In this document: positions 6,862 through 15,696 of the stretch, in pieces
Position numbering within the stretch: the first letter of the stretch is position 1
How the letters are laid out: each line of letters opens with the position of its first letter
NCBI GenBank assembly: GCA_965276635.1
Contig: CBDIBC010000001.1
Coordinates: forward strand, 7,570-71,569
Source: CBDIBC01 sp965276635
GTDB taxonomy: Bacteria; Actinomycetota; Acidimicrobiia; Acidimicrobiales; Palsa-688
DNA: 64,000 bases
Direction of reading: 5' to 3'
Notes under the pieces: generated by a model
Told to the model about the DNA's origin: nothing
Databases searched by the model: none
Seen by the model: only the letters and a program-made list of their open reading frames with translations
Translations under genes and position numbers: made by a program

Positions 6862-8181
6862 TCAGCTGGCTCGGCGGCGAACCCTGAACTTCAGCGGGGT
6901 GGGCCCGAAGCCGAAGTGCTCGCGCAGCTTGCGCTCCAGGTACCGCAGGTACGGCGCGGGCAGGGTCCGGGTGGTGAACAGGGTGAACGTGGGCGGATCG
7001 GTCGCCCCTTGGGTGGCGTAGAGGATCCGTCCGGCCGGCGACCGGTGGGCGGCCTGGGCCTCGGCCAGGACCCGGTTCAGTTCGGCGGTCGGCACCCGGC
7101 GGTGATACGCGTCGACCGACGCCCACAGGGCCGGGTACAGCTTGTGCACGCCCAGGCCGGTGCGGGCGCTGACCTTGAGGAGGGGCGCATAGGTGAGGAA
7201 GCTCAGCCGATCCTCCACCTCGTCCACCACGGCGGCGCGCCGGTCGGCGTCGAGCAGCTCCCATTTGTTCAACATGATCACCACCGGGCTGCCGGCGGCG
7301 TCTACCCGCTCGGCCAGCCGCTGGTCCTGCCGGGTGACGCCGTCGGTGGCATCGATGACGAGCAGGGCGAAATCGGCCCGGTCGATGGCCTGCAAGGCCC
7401 GGACGAGCGAGTAGTACTCGGCCCCCTCGGCCTCCCGCGCCCGGCGGCGCATGCCGGCGGTGTCGATGAAGCGGATGGGTCCCGATTGGGTCGTCACCTC
7501 GGTGTCGATGGTGTCGCGAGTGGTGCCCGGCATGTCGTGGACGACCGACCGCTCGTCGCCGATCAGCCGGTTGAACAGGGTGGACTTGCCCACGTTCGGG
7601 CGGCCCACGATGGCGACCGCGGGCGTGCGGGGCCCGGCTTCCACCAGCGGCAGCACCTCCGGCTCCGGTTCCGGCTCGGGGAGCTGCGCCACCAGGGCGT
7701 CGAGCATGTCCCCGGTGCCGCGCCCGTGCAAGGCGCTCACCGCCAGTGGATCCCCGAGGCCCATGCCGGCGAAGGCCCAGATGTCGGCGTCGCGGGTCTC
7801 GGCGTCCACCTTGTTGGCCACCACGACCGTCGGCCGGCCCAGCCGGCGCAGAAGGGTGGCCACTCGGGCATCCTCCTCGGTCACGCCGATGGTGGTGTCG
7901 AGCACGAACAGCACGACGGCCGCGTCGCGCACGGCTCGCTCGGACTGGGCGGACACCTGCTTGTCCAGGCTGCTACCCGCGGCCAGCCAGCCACCGGTGT
8001 CGACGATGGTGAACTCCCGCCCGGCCCAATCGGCGTCGAGCAGCTTGCGGTCGCGGGTGACGCCCGGATGCTCCTCGACGATGGCCTCTCGCCGGCCGAC
8101 GATGCGGTTGACCAGGGTGCTCTTGCCGACATTGGGCCGGCCGACGACGGCCACCAGCGGCCGGCCCGCAGGTCCGGTCAC
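6862..8181 (-). CDS. der: Ribosome-associated GTPase Der (EngA)
   Basis: This 439-residue double GTPase works in late 50S ribosome assembly. Two tandem G domains are visible: GRPNVGKST occurs near residue 13 and again near residue 190, each with DTxG (IVDTGGWL, FIDTAGMR) and NKxD-type motifs (ANKVDAE, MLNKWEL). A C-terminal KH-like domain ends in FKVRVRR-type basic residues. The length is normal. The GTG start overlaps the stop of the upstream DUF512 gene by 4 nt, so the two are translationally coupled. Confidence 0.97.
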   Translation of the reverse strand: MTGPAGRPLVAVVGRPNVGKSTLVNRIVGRREAIVEEHPGVTRDRKLLDADWAGREFTIVDTGGWLAAGSSLDKQVSAQSERAVRDAAVVLFVLDTTIGVTEEDARVATLLRRLGRPTVVVANKVDAETRDADIWAFAGMGLGDPLAVSALHGRGTGDMLDALVAQLPEPEPEPEVLPLVEAGPRTPAVAIVGRPNVGKSTLFNRLIGDERSVVHDMPGTTRDTIDTEVTTQSGPIRFIDTAGMRRRAREAEGAEYYSLVRALQAIDRADFALLVIDATDGVTRQDQRLAERVDAAGSPVVIMLNKWELLDADRRAAVVDEVEDRLSFLTYAPLLKVSARTGLGVHKLYPALWASVDAYHRRVPTAELNRVLAEAQAAHRSPAGRILYATQGATDPPTFTLFTTRTLPAPYLRYLERKLREHFGFGPTPLKFRVRRRAS

Positions 8182-9551
8182 GCCGGCGTCGGCACCGGAG
8201 CGGCCAGCGCCTGTCGCAGGCTGGCGCCGTCGGCGGGGACCACCTCGACGGGCAGTGGGAGGTCCGCAGGGGTGGACCCGTCCAGGAAGCGGCCGCCCGA
8301 GAGGCAGACGTCGGGCAGGAGGTAACGGCGGCCGAACGGCTGGTCGGCCAGAGCCCGGGCCACGTCGGGGCCGGTGAGCAGGCCGGCTACCGCGATGTTG
8401 CCGCCGAAGAACTGGTTGGCGACCGCCAGGATCTCCACGTCAGCGCCGGCCGTACCGGCGACGAGCGGGCGCAGGACCTCGGCGCCGTAGGGCCCGGTGA
8501 TGATCGTCACCGCCGCGTCGGGGCGGGGCCGGAGGGTGACCGATCCCGGGGCTCGTGGCGCCCGGTAGCCGACGGCGGGGGCACCGTCGACCGACTGGAA
8601 GAAGCCGCTGGCGTGCTCGCCGGCGAACCCCGTCGAACCGTGGAAGCGGGCCTCGAAGGCGCGAGTCATCCCGACGCCGTTCTCGTGTTGGGCGACGTCG
8701 CCGTAGCTGCGCAGGTCGGGGAACGGCCGGCCGGCGAGGAGGTAGTACTCGTCGGCGGCGAACACCATGGGGTGACCGACTGCCATGCGGAACGTGTCCT
8801 GCCAGGACGCCACCGTGTCGACGACCGCCGCGGCTTCCGCCTGGGTGTGCGGGCGCATGGCCGTCTCCACGTTGAACCGGCTCACGCCGAGGGGCACGCA
8901 GGCGACGCTGGCCAGGTCGGCGAAGCGGTCGAGGACCCCGGCCAGGGTGTCGGTCAGGGTGTCGCCGTCGTTCACCCCCGGGCACACCACCACCTGGCCG
9001 TGCACCTCGATGCCGGCGTCGAGCAGCGCCCGCAGCCAACGCAGGCTGGTGGCACCCCTCGGGTTGCGGAGCATCCGGGTGCGAACCTGCGGATCGGTGG
9101 CGTGGATGCTCACCCACAGGGGGGAGAGGCCCTCGGTCACCACCCGTTCCAGGTCGGCCTCGGTGAAGCGGGTCAGGGTGGTGAAGTTCCCGTAGAGGAA
9201 CGAGAGCCGGTAGTCGTCGTCGCGGGTGTAGAGGCTCTTGCGCATCCCCTTGGGGAGCTGATGGATGAAGCAGAACTCGCAGTGGTTGTCGCAGGTCCGC
9301 ACCCGATCGAACAGGGCGGCGTCCACCTCGATGCCCAGCGGCTCCGACCCGTGGCGTGCCAGGCGCGCCGTGCGCTCCAGGCCGCCGCGGCGCAGCTCGA
9401 TGTCGAGCTCGGCCTGGTCGGCAAGCAGCTGGTACTGGATGATGTCTCGGGGGAGCTGGCCGTCCATGGCGACGATCTCGTCGCCGGGGAGCAGGCCGGC
9501 CCGGGCAGCGGGCGACCCGGGGGTCACCGCCACCACGCGGGGCAGTGACAT
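8178..9551 (-). CDS. DUF512 radical-SAM/PDZ protein
   Basis: This 457-residue protein has a PDZ-like domain at residues 1-75 (RVVAVTPGSPAARAGLLPGD) followed by an iron-sulfur region with C-x3-C-x2-C (CDNHCEFCFIHQLPKGMRKS), characteristic of radical SAM enzymes. The C-terminal DUF512 domain carries PLGVSRFN, FAADEYY and GNIAVAGLLTG. The family is widespread in Gram-positive bacteria and often sits beside der, as here. Its substrate is unknown. I placed the start at the ATG 9551 (MSLPRVVAV), since the longer frame adds a proline-rich leader that overlaps the divergent ispH promoter. Confidence 0.9.
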   Translation of the reverse strand: MSLPRVVAVTPGSPAARAGLLPGDEIVAMDGQLPRDIIQYQLLADQAELDIELRRGGLERTARLARHGSEPLGIEVDAALFDRVRTCDNHCEFCFIHQLPKGMRKSLYTRDDDYRLSFLYGNFTTLTRFTEADLERVVTEGLSPLWVSIHATDPQVRTRMLRNPRGATSLRWLRALLDAGIEVHGQVVVCPGVNDGDTLTDTLAGVLDRFADLASVACVPLGVSRFNVETAMRPHTQAEAAAVVDTVASWQDTFRMAVGHPMVFAADEYYLLAGRPFPDLRSYGDVAQHENGVGMTRAFEARFHGSTGFAGEHASGFFQSVDGAPAVGYRAPRAPGSVTLRPRPDAAVTIITGPYGAEVLRPLVAGTAGADVEILAVANQFFGGNIAVAGLLTGPDVARALADQPFGRRYLLPDVCLSGGRFLDGSTPADLPLPVEVVPADGASLRQALAAPVPTPA

Positions 9552-9595
9552 GGCCACCCCAGGATAGGCCGGCGGGACTTCGGAGAGGTAGCCGG

Positions 9596-9608
9596 TATCC
9601 TGAGGAGG
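9596..9608 (+). promoter_or_regulatory. Possible -10 box for leaderless ispH transcript
   Basis: TATCCT at 9596-9601 fits the TAnnnT pattern of actinobacterial -10 boxes and ends 6 nt before the GTG start of ispH. AGGAGG overlaps the start codon itself, so it is too close to serve as a normal ribosome site. A transcript beginning at or next to the GTG would explain this. No good -35 hexamer is visible. Confidence 0.35.
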
Positions 9609-10660
9609 TGAGGGTCGACCGGGTCCTGCTGGCATCACCACGCGGATTCTGCGCTGGTGTGGAGATGGCGATCAAGGCCCTGGCGTGGATGGTGCGGGTC
9701 TTCGAGCCCCCGGTGTACTGCTCCCACGAGATCGTCCACAACCGAGTGGTGGTCGAACGCTTCCGCCAGCTGGGGGTGGTGTTCGTCGACGACGTCGCCG
9801 ACGCCCCGCCCGGCGCGCCGCTCATGCTCTCCGCCCATGGCACCGCCCCGCAGGTGCTCGACGAGGCGCGCCGTCGCGGCGGGCCGCTGGTGAACGCCGC
9901 CTGCCCGCTGGTGCTGAAGGTCCACCACGAGGTGAAGCGGCGCGCCGCGCAGGGCTACGACATCGTCTACGTCGGCCACGAGGGCCACCAGGAGGCAGTC
10001 GGCACCATGGCCGTGGCTCCCGACGCCGTCCATCGGGTGGAGCGGGTGGCCGACATCGACGCCCTCCCGGCCATGGACGGCCCGGTCGCCTTCCTGGCGC
10101 AGACCACCCTGGCGGTCGACGAGTGGGGCGAGATGCTCGAGGCGGCCAAGGACCGTTGGCCCGACCTGTGGATGCCGGGTCACTCCGACCTGTGCTTCGC
10201 CACCACGAACCGTCAGGCCGCGCTCAAGGCCATCGCCGGGCGCTGTGACGCCATGGTGGTGATCGGCTCGGCGAACTCGTCGAACACGACCGCGCTGGAG
10301 CGCACTGCGGCGGCGGCGGGATGCGCGCGGGTGCTGCGCATCAACGGTCCCGAGGAGCTGCCCGGCGACCTGGCCGGCACGGTCGGTGTCATCGCCGGCG
10401 CATCGGCGCCGGAGTCGCTCGTGCAGGCCGTGGTCGGTCGCCTCGACCCGCTGGAGGGGATCGAAGAGGTCCGGGCCGTGGCCGAGGACGAGTACTTCCC
10501 CCTGCCCCGCGAGCTCCGGGACCTGCTGCGTACCGTCTCCCGGGCGGCGGCGGTCGCCGGCCTGGCGCCCGTGCCCGCCGCCGGGACCGATCGGGCCGGG
10601 AGCGTGGACGACCGCCACATCCCCGCCACCGAAGCCCTCTCGCAGCTGGCGACCAGCTAG
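9608..10660 (+). CDS. ispH: 4-hydroxy-3-methylbut-2-enyl diphosphate reductase
   Basis: This 350-residue iron-sulfur enzyme makes IPP and DMAPP in the last step of the MEP isoprenoid pathway. The three cluster-binding cysteines are present: PRGFCAGV (near residue 13), NAACPLV (about 100) and SDLCFATTNR (about 197). The conserved AHG (SAHGTAP) and the late SAS-type motif GASAPESLV are also seen. The start is the GTG at 9608, giving MRVDRVLLASPRGFC; an ATG 63 nt upstream would add a non-homologous leader. It is transcribed divergently from the DUF512 gene and converges on plsC. A 30-residue low-complexity C-terminal tail is unremarkable. Confidence 0.96.
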   Translation: MRVDRVLLASPRGFCAGVEMAIKALAWMVRVFEPPVYCSHEIVHNRVVVERFRQLGVVFVDDVADAPPGAPLMLSAHGTAPQVLDEARRRGGPLVNAACPLVLKVHHEVKRRAAQGYDIVYVGHEGHQEAVGTMAVAPDAVHRVERVADIDALPAMDGPVAFLAQTTLAVDEWGEMLEAAKDRWPDLWMPGHSDLCFATTNRQAALKAIAGRCDAMVVIGSANSSNTTALERTAAAAGCARVLRINGPEELPGDLAGTVGVIAGASAPESLVQAVVGRLDPLEGIEEVRAVAEDEYFPLPRELRDLLRTVSRAAAVAGLAPVPAAGTDRAGSVDDRHIPATEALSQLATS

Positions 10661-10683
10661 CGCTCGGCGAGCCGACAACCGGC

Positions 10684-11334
10684 TCAGCGACCGGCCGCTC
10701 GCCGGGCCTGGTCGAAGAGGACCTGCAGCTCGGCGTGCAGGCGCGCCGAGGTCTCGGCGATCTCCCGGCGCGAGACCCGCCCTGATGCCGATGTGGCCGG
10801 CGGCGGGATGGGGGCGCCCACCACCATGCAGATCTTGACCGCCTTCACGCCCCGGCTGCCCTTGGGCATGGCCCACTCGCTGCCGCCGATGCCGACCGGC
10901 AGGATGGGCACCCCAGCCCGGGCGGCCACGAACACCGCCCCCTCGAACAGTGGCTGGACCACCGGCCCGGCCTGGCGGGTGCCCTCGGGGAACAGGACAA
11001 CGGGCTCGCCGGCCCGCAGGGCGTCCTCGCAGGTCCGCAACGCCTCCCGGTCAGGCATCCCTCGGTGCACGGCAAAGGCACCGAGCGATGAGAACACCCT
11101 CCCCACTGCCGGGTACCGCCACAGGCTGTCCTTGCCCATGAACCGCAGCCGGCGCCGGGTCAGGCAACCACAGAGCAGGGTGTCGACGTTCGAGCGGTGG
11201 ACGGGGGCGACCACGAACGCACCGGACGAGGGCACCTGCTCGTTGCCCACGATCCGCACCCGCCACAGCAGTCGGCAGACGACCTCCACCACCCCCCGAG
11301 CGAACCCGTACCACATCAGCCCGATCCGGCTCAC
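10684..11334 (-). CDS. 1-acylglycerol-3-phosphate acyltransferase (PlsC family)
   Basis: This 216-residue membrane-associated acyltransferase of phospholipid synthesis has the catalytic HX4D motif (HRSNVD, near residue 43), the substrate motif FPEGTR (about 115) and ILPVGIGGSE (about 140). A hydrophobic N-terminal helix (GFARGVVEVVCRLLW) anchors it to the inner face of the membrane. The GTG at 11334 overlaps the cmk stop by 4 nt (GTGA), so it is the last gene of the minus-strand scpA-to-plsC run. A cmk-plsC pairing is frequent in actinobacteria. Confidence 0.9.
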   Translation of the reverse strand: MSRIGLMWYGFARGVVEVVCRLLWRVRIVGNEQVPSSGAFVVAPVHRSNVDTLLCGCLTRRRLRFMGKDSLWRYPAVGRVFSSLGAFAVHRGMPDREALRTCEDALRAGEPVVLFPEGTRQAGPVVQPLFEGAVFVAARAGVPILPVGIGGSEWAMPKGSRGVKAVKICMVVGAPIPPPATSASGRVSRREIAETSARLHAELQVLFDQARRAAGR

Positions 11335-11963
11335 CGATCGATCAGGGCGAGCACGGCGTCGACCACCTCGTCGATGGACCGCCCCGTCGTGTCCAGGGCC
11401 ACGGCGTCCTCCGCCGCGCTGAGCGGGGAGGCGACGCGGGTGGAGTCGACGTGGTCGCGCCGGGCGATGTCGGCGGCCACCTGGTCGTAGTGCATGTCGA
11501 GCATCTCTCGGCTGCGCCGACTGGCTCGCTCGGAGTCCTCCGCGGTGAGGTAGACCTTCACCGCCGCGTCGGGGAACACGACCGTACCGATGTCGCGACC
11601 CTCGACGACGCCGCCGTCGTGGCTGGCCGCCCACTCCCGTTGCCGGGCTACCAGCTCCCGGCGCACCGCCGGGTTGGCCGCCACCGCGCTCACCGCCCGG
11701 GTGACCTCGGGGCTGCGGATCTCGATGGTCGCGTCCACGCCCTCGACGAGGACCTGCTCCCCCACCTCCAGGGTGATGCCCCGGGCCAGGCGCGCCACCG
11801 GATCGACGTCCTCGGGATCGACGCCGACGCGCATGGCGGCGAACGCCACCGCCCGGTACATCGCACCCGTGTCGAGGTAGTCCAGGCCCAGGCGGGTCGC
11901 CACGGCCCGAGCGACGGTCGACTTGCCCGACCCGGCCGGGCCGTCGATGGCTATGACACGCAC
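11331..11963 (-). CDS. cmk: Cytidylate kinase
   Basis: This 210-residue kinase phosphorylates CMP/dCMP. The P-loop IDGPAGSGKST is at residue 5; LDTGAMYRA, the CMP-binding GRDIGTVVFPDA and the lid-type RSREMLDMHYDQVAADIARRD follow. The length is normal. The start is the GTG at 11963, preceded by a strong AAGGAGG (complement at 11973-11979) and lying inside the 3' end of aroA (13-nt overlap). The frame stays open far upstream through aroA, but that part is a shadow. Confidence 0.96.
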   Translation of the reverse strand: MRVIAIDGPAGSGKSTVARAVATRLGLDYLDTGAMYRAVAFAAMRVGVDPEDVDPVARLARGITLEVGEQVLVEGVDATIEIRSPEVTRAVSAVAANPAVRRELVARQREWAASHDGGVVEGRDIGTVVFPDAAVKVYLTAEDSERASRRSREMLDMHYDQVAADIARRDHVDSTRVASPLSAAEDAVALDTTGRSIDEVVDAVLALIDR

Positions 11964-13237
11964 CGGCGGAGGTCCTCCTTGAACGTCGGGTAGCTGGTGG
12001 CCACTGCTTCCCATCCCGAGACCAGCACCGGGCTGCGGGCCGACAGGCCGGCGATGGCCATGGCCATGGCGATGCGGTGGTCGCCGTGGGACTCCACGTT
12101 GCCCCCCTCGATCGGCCCGCCGCCGCGGCCCTCGATGTCCAGGCCGTCGGGCCGGGGTTCGACGGCCGCGCCCAACGCCCGCAGCTCCGAGGTGATGGTG
12201 GCGATGCGATTCGTCTCCTTCACCACCAGCTCGGCGGCATCGCGAAAGACGGTGGTCCCCTCGGCCGCCGCCGCCGCTATGGCCAGGACGGGGATCTCGT
12301 CGATGAGCGACGGCACCTCCGGGCCGGCCACCTCGGTGGCCCGCAGCGGCCCGAACCGGGCCCGGATGTCGGCGGTGTGGGCGAGGGCGTCGTCCCGTTC
12401 GATCACCAGGTCGGCACCCATCCGCATCAAGACATCGACGAAGCCGGTGCGTCCGGCGCCCAGGTAGACGTGCTCCACGACCAGGTCGCTGCCCGGGGTC
12501 ACACATGCCCCGACCAGCCAGAACGCCGCCTGAGAGGGGTCGCCGGGTATGGCCAGGCGAAACGGCGTGAGCCGTGAGGGCCGGACCCGGACGCCGTCGC
12601 CGAGCCGCTCCACGTCCGCCCCGGCCAACGCCATCAGCTCCTCGGTGTGGCGGCGCAGCGGCATCTCCTCCCGGACCGTCGTGGCCCCCGATGCGGTCAG
12701 GCCGGCCAGGAGCATGGCACCCTTCACCTGGGCGCTCGGCACCGGCAGGCGGTAGTCGATGCCCTGCAGGTCGCCGCCCCGCACGACCAGCGGCGGGTAG
12801 GCGCCGTCCTGGCGCCCGTCGATGTGGGCACCCATGGCCCGCAGCGGCGCGGTGATGCGATGCATGGGCCGCCCCGCCACCGAGTCGTCGCCGGCCAGCA
12901 CCGCCAGCCCGGGGAGTCCGCTCGCCCACCCGCTCAGCAGCCGGATGCCGGTGCCGGAGTTCCCGACGTCGATGACCGAGTGCGGCTCGTGCAGGCGAGA
13001 CGGGCCGCCGTCGACGAGGACCTGGTCCTCGCTGATCCGTTCGACCTCGGCGCCGAAGGCCCGCATGGCCCGAGCGGTGTGCACGACGTCTTCGCCGTGG
13101 GACAGGCCCAGCAGCTCGGAGCGACCCTCGGCTCGGGCGGCCAGCAGCAGCGCCCGGTGCGAGACCGACTTGTCGCCCGGTACCCGCAGCCGGCCGTGCA
13201 AACCGTGGGCGCACGGCTCGACCGTGTAGGCGGTCAC
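11951..13237 (-). CDS. aroA: 3-phosphoshikimate 1-carboxyvinyltransferase (EPSP synthase)
   Basis: This 428-residue enzyme joins PEP to shikimate-3-phosphate in the shikimate pathway. Diagnostic motifs are GDKSVSHRALLLAA near residue 22, GNSGTGIRLLSG near 90, PGDPSQAAFWLVGAC near 225 and a C-terminal HRIAMAMAIAGL near 385. The length is normal. Its ATG overlaps the tyrA stop by 4 nt, linking it to aromatic amino-acid synthesis. The active-site region around residue 95 has the Gly typical of class I glyphosate-sensitive enzymes; this is read from the motif only. Confidence 0.97.
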   Translation of the reverse strand: MTAYTVEPCAHGLHGRLRVPGDKSVSHRALLLAARAEGRSELLGLSHGEDVVHTARAMRAFGAEVERISEDQVLVDGGPSRLHEPHSVIDVGNSGTGIRLLSGWASGLPGLAVLAGDDSVAGRPMHRITAPLRAMGAHIDGRQDGAYPPLVVRGGDLQGIDYRLPVPSAQVKGAMLLAGLTASGATTVREEMPLRRHTEELMALAGADVERLGDGVRVRPSRLTPFRLAIPGDPSQAAFWLVGACVTPGSDLVVEHVYLGAGRTGFVDVLMRMGADLVIERDDALAHTADIRARFGPLRATEVAGPEVPSLIDEIPVLAIAAAAAEGTTVFRDAAELVVKETNRIATITSELRALGAAVEPRPDGLDIEGRGGGPIEGGNVESHGDHRIAMAMAIAGLSARSPVLVSGWEAVATSYPTFKEDLRRCVS

Positions 13238-14322
13238 GAGCCGAGGGCCCGGAACGAGGTGCGGTACCCGCGAGCCGCCAGCGCATCGCGCACCGCGTCG
13301 GTGGCGGCCGCGTCGACGACCATGACCACCACGCCGCGATCACCCTCGGCCGAGTGGGCGATCTCGAAGTCGTAGATGTTCACCGCCATGCTCCCGAGCA
13401 GGGTCGTCACCTCGGCCAGGACGCCCGGGCGGTCCGGCACGGCGACCCGGGCCTCGACCGTCTGCTCGCCGCGGGGCACCCCGGCCGGGAGGTTCACGCG
13501 CGCCTCGCGGGCCCGCTCGAGCAGCTTGAGCAGGCCCTGGCGATCGGTCTCGGCCACGATGCGGCGCACCTCACCCAACGCCGAGGTCAGGTCGTCGAGC
13601 ACGCCGAGGATCACGTCCCGGTTCTCCACGCAGACGTCGGGCCAGATGCCGGGATGGCCGGCGGCGATCCTGGTCATGTCCCGGAACCCGCCGGCGGCCA
13701 GGCGCAAGAGGGTCCGCTCGTCGACCGCGGCGTCGGCGGCCAGGTTCATGAGCGTGGCCGCAGTCAGGTGAGGCACGTGGGAGATGAGCGCCACCACGTC
13801 GTCGTGCTGGCGGGGGGTGAGGGCGACGACGTTGGCGCCCAGGCCGGCGACCACCGACTGCACGGTGGTGTAGGCGCCGGCCTCGGTCGACGCCGTCGGA
13901 CAGAGCACCCAGGTGGCCCCCTCGAAGAGGTCGGGGTCGGCACCTTCGGCACCCTCCTGCTCCGAGCCGGCCATGGGATGGCCACCCACGAATCGTGGGT
14001 GGGCGACCTGCTCGGCGATCGGCGCCTTGACCCCGGCCACGTCGGTGACGGCTCCTGGCCCGGTCAGGGCCCGGTGCGCCTCGGTCGCCACGCTGCCGGC
14101 CGGGGTGGCGATGAACGTGACCGCCGGGTCGGGGTCCTGGCCCACCGCGTCGACGGCGCCGAGGCGACGGGCCGCGTCGATGTGGCGAGGGTCTCGGTCC
14201 CGACCGGTCACCCACCAGCCCCGATTGCGCAACGCCAGGCCGATCGACGTCCCGATCAGCCCGGTGCCCACCACCTGGGCGCGCCTCGCCGGATCCGATC
14301 CGTCCGTCGCGGCGTCAGGCAC
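13234..14322 (-). CDS. tyrA: Prephenate dehydrogenase with C-terminal ACT domain
   Basis: This 362-residue enzyme of tyrosine synthesis has a Rossmann NAD(P) motif (VVGTGLIGTSIGLALR) at residue 17. The catalytic region GGHPMAGSEQEGAEGA is near residue 118, followed by PRQHDDVVALISHVPHL with the conserved histidine. From about residue 285 an ACT domain (RVAVPDRPGVLAEVTTLLG) suggests feedback control by an amino acid. The start is the GTG at 14322; no better start lies upstream because rluB ends 11 bp away. Confidence 0.94.
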   Translation of the reverse strand: MPDAATDGSDPARRAQVVGTGLIGTSIGLALRNRGWWVTGRDRDPRHIDAARRLGAVDAVGQDPDPAVTFIATPAGSVATEAHRALTGPGAVTDVAGVKAPIAEQVAHPRFVGGHPMAGSEQEGAEGADPDLFEGATWVLCPTASTEAGAYTTVQSVVAGLGANVVALTPRQHDDVVALISHVPHLTAATLMNLAADAAVDERTLLRLAAGGFRDMTRIAAGHPGIWPDVCVENRDVILGVLDDLTSALGEVRRIVAETDRQGLLKLLERAREARVNLPAGVPRGEQTVEARVAVPDRPGVLAEVTTLLGSMAVNIYDFEIAHSAEGDRGVVVMVVDAAATDAVRDALAARGYRTSFRALGS

Positions 14323-14333
14323 GGCACGCGAGC

Positions 14334-15044
14334 CTACCGGGATCCCCGGCGGCGTGGCCCCGGGTCGGCAGCGGCCCGTTCCAGCCCGCGCACCTCGGTG
14401 TCGGTCAGAGGCCGCCACACCCCCGGCGCCAGGCTGCGGTCGCTGAGCGGCCCGATCCGGGTGCGGACCAGGCGGACCACGGGATGGCCGACGGCCTGGC
14501 ACATCCGCCGGACCTGGCGGTTGCGACCTTCGTGAATGGTGATGCGCAGGGCGCCGGGGGCGACCACGGCGACGGCGGCCGGCGCGGTGCGGCCGTCGTC
14601 GAGGTCCACGCCCTCCCGCAGGCGGCGCACGGTCGCCGGGCGCGGCGCTCCCTCCACGGCGGCCAGGTACTCCTTCTCCACGCCGAAGCTGGGATGGGTG
14701 AGACGGTGGGTGAGGTCGCCATCGTTCGTCAGCAGCAGGAGCCCCTCGGTGTCGATGTCCAGGCGCCCCACGGGGTGCACCCGCGGCTCGGCGGGGACGA
14801 GGCCGACCACCGTGGGCCGGCCCTCGGGGTCGTCGGCGGTGGTGACCACGCCGGTCGGCTTGTTGAGCAGGTAGTGGACCAGACCGGGCCGGACCGACAC
14901 CGGCACGCCGTCCACCACGATGTGGTCGGCGTCGGCGTCCACCCGGCGGCCGAGGACGGCGACCTCGCCGTTCACCAGCACGGCCCCGTCGGCGATGAGG
15001 TCCTCGCACACCCGGCGGCTCCCGATGCCGACACGGGCCAGCAC
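14334..15044 (-). CDS. rluB: 23S rRNA pseudouridine synthase, RluB/RsuA family
   Basis: This enzyme isomerises a uridine in 23S rRNA. An N-terminal S4 domain (RVGIGSRRVCEDLIADGAVLVN) is followed by the synthase domain with the catalytic GRLDIDTEGLLLLTNDGDL (near residue 92) and a late RNRQVRRMCQAVGHPV. The first standard start codon in frame is the GTG at 15044, but this removes the usual ERLQK at the front of the S4 domain, which is present upstream (DGERLQKVLARVG). No ATG, GTG or TTG lies between there and the stop. A GGAGG 3-6 nt before two in-frame ACG codons near 15085 is the nearest ribosome site. The true start is therefore uncertain. Confidence 0.9.
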   Translation of the reverse strand: MLARVGIGSRRVCEDLIADGAVLVNGEVAVLGRRVDADADHIVVDGVPVSVRPGLVHYLLNKPTGVVTTADDPEGRPTVVGLVPAEPRVHPVGRLDIDTEGLLLLTNDGDLTHRLTHPSFGVEKEYLAAVEGAPRPATVRRLREGVDLDDGRTAPAAVAVVAPGALRITIHEGRNRQVRRMCQAVGHPVVRLVRTRIGPLSDRSLAPGVWRPLTDTEVRGLERAAADPGPRRRGSR

Positions 15045-15072
15045 CTTCTGGAGGCGTTCGCCGTCGGCGTTC

Positions 15073-15696
15073 TCAGCGGGCGTCGTCGCCTCCGGGCTGG
15101 TCGGCCCGGGGCGCGCCCCCGCTCTGGTCGGGCGGCGGGGTCACCCGGAGGCTGTGCTCCAGCGCCTCCATGATCTCCGGTCCGGGCACGAAGTCGCCGA
15201 GCGGCGGCAGCTCGCCGATACGGTCCAGGCCGAGGCGCTCGAGGAGGAGATCGGTCGTGCCGTAGAGCACGGCCTGGCCGGGGCCCGGGTCGCGGCCAAC
15301 CTCGTCGACGTAGCCTCGCTGCTGCAAGGTGCGCAGCACCCCGTCGGCGTTCACGCCCCGGATCGCCGCGATCTGGGCGCGCGACACGGGCTGCTTGTAG
15401 GCCACGATAGCCAGGGTCTCCAGGGCGGCGGCGGACAGCCGCACCGACTGCCCCTCCAGCACGAACCGCTCCACGTAGGCGGCCAGGTCGGGATGGCTCT
15501 GGAACCGGTAGCCGCCCGCCACCCGGGCCACCACGAAGCCGCGATCGCTGGCCTCGTAGGACGCCGCCAGCTGGTCGCACAGCTCCTCGATCCGCTGCGG
15601 TGACACCTCCAGGAGCTCGGCCAAAAGGTGCGGTTCGACAGGGCGGTCGGCGACCATGAGGACCGCTTCGATGGCTCGCTCCTCGTCGGTGGCCAT
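15073..15696 (-). CDS. scpB: Segregation and condensation protein ScpB
   Basis: This 207-residue winged-helix partner of the SMC-ScpA condensin complex has two winged-helix domains. Typical sequence is seen at ALETLAIVAYKQPVSRAQIA (near 100) and IRGVNADGVLRTL, with the N-terminal IEAVLMVADRPVEPHLLAEL. The C-terminus is disordered and acidic. The ATG at 15696 overlaps the scpA stop in ATGA form, and rluB follows, an order conserved across Gram-positive bacteria. Confidence 0.95.
   Translation of the reverse strand: MATDEERAIEAVLMVADRPVEPHLLAELLEVSPQRIEELCDQLAASYEASDRGFVVARVAGGYRFQSHPDLAAYVERFVLEGQSVRLSAAALETLAIVAYKQPVSRAQIAAIRGVNADGVLRTLQQRGYVDEVGRDPGPGQAVLYGTTDLLLERLGLDRIGELPPLGDFVPGPEIMEALEHSLRVTPPPDQSGGAPRADQPGGDDAR

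Noticed and set aside
5536..8325. Very long plus-strand open frame (929 codons)
   Set aside because: It is antisense to the SpoIIE-type, der and DUF512 genes, which carry all family motifs on the minus strand. Its own product has no motifs and is rich in R, G and H as expected of a GC-rich shadow frame.
11964..13343. Long N-terminal extension of cytidylate kinase
   Set aside because: It overlaps aroA in another frame and has no homology. The P-loop begins at the GTG 11963, and a strong ribosome site lies before it.
13234..15009. Extension of tyrA through rluB
   Set aside because: The part beyond 14322 is the opposite-frame shadow of rluB, which has clear synthase motifs.
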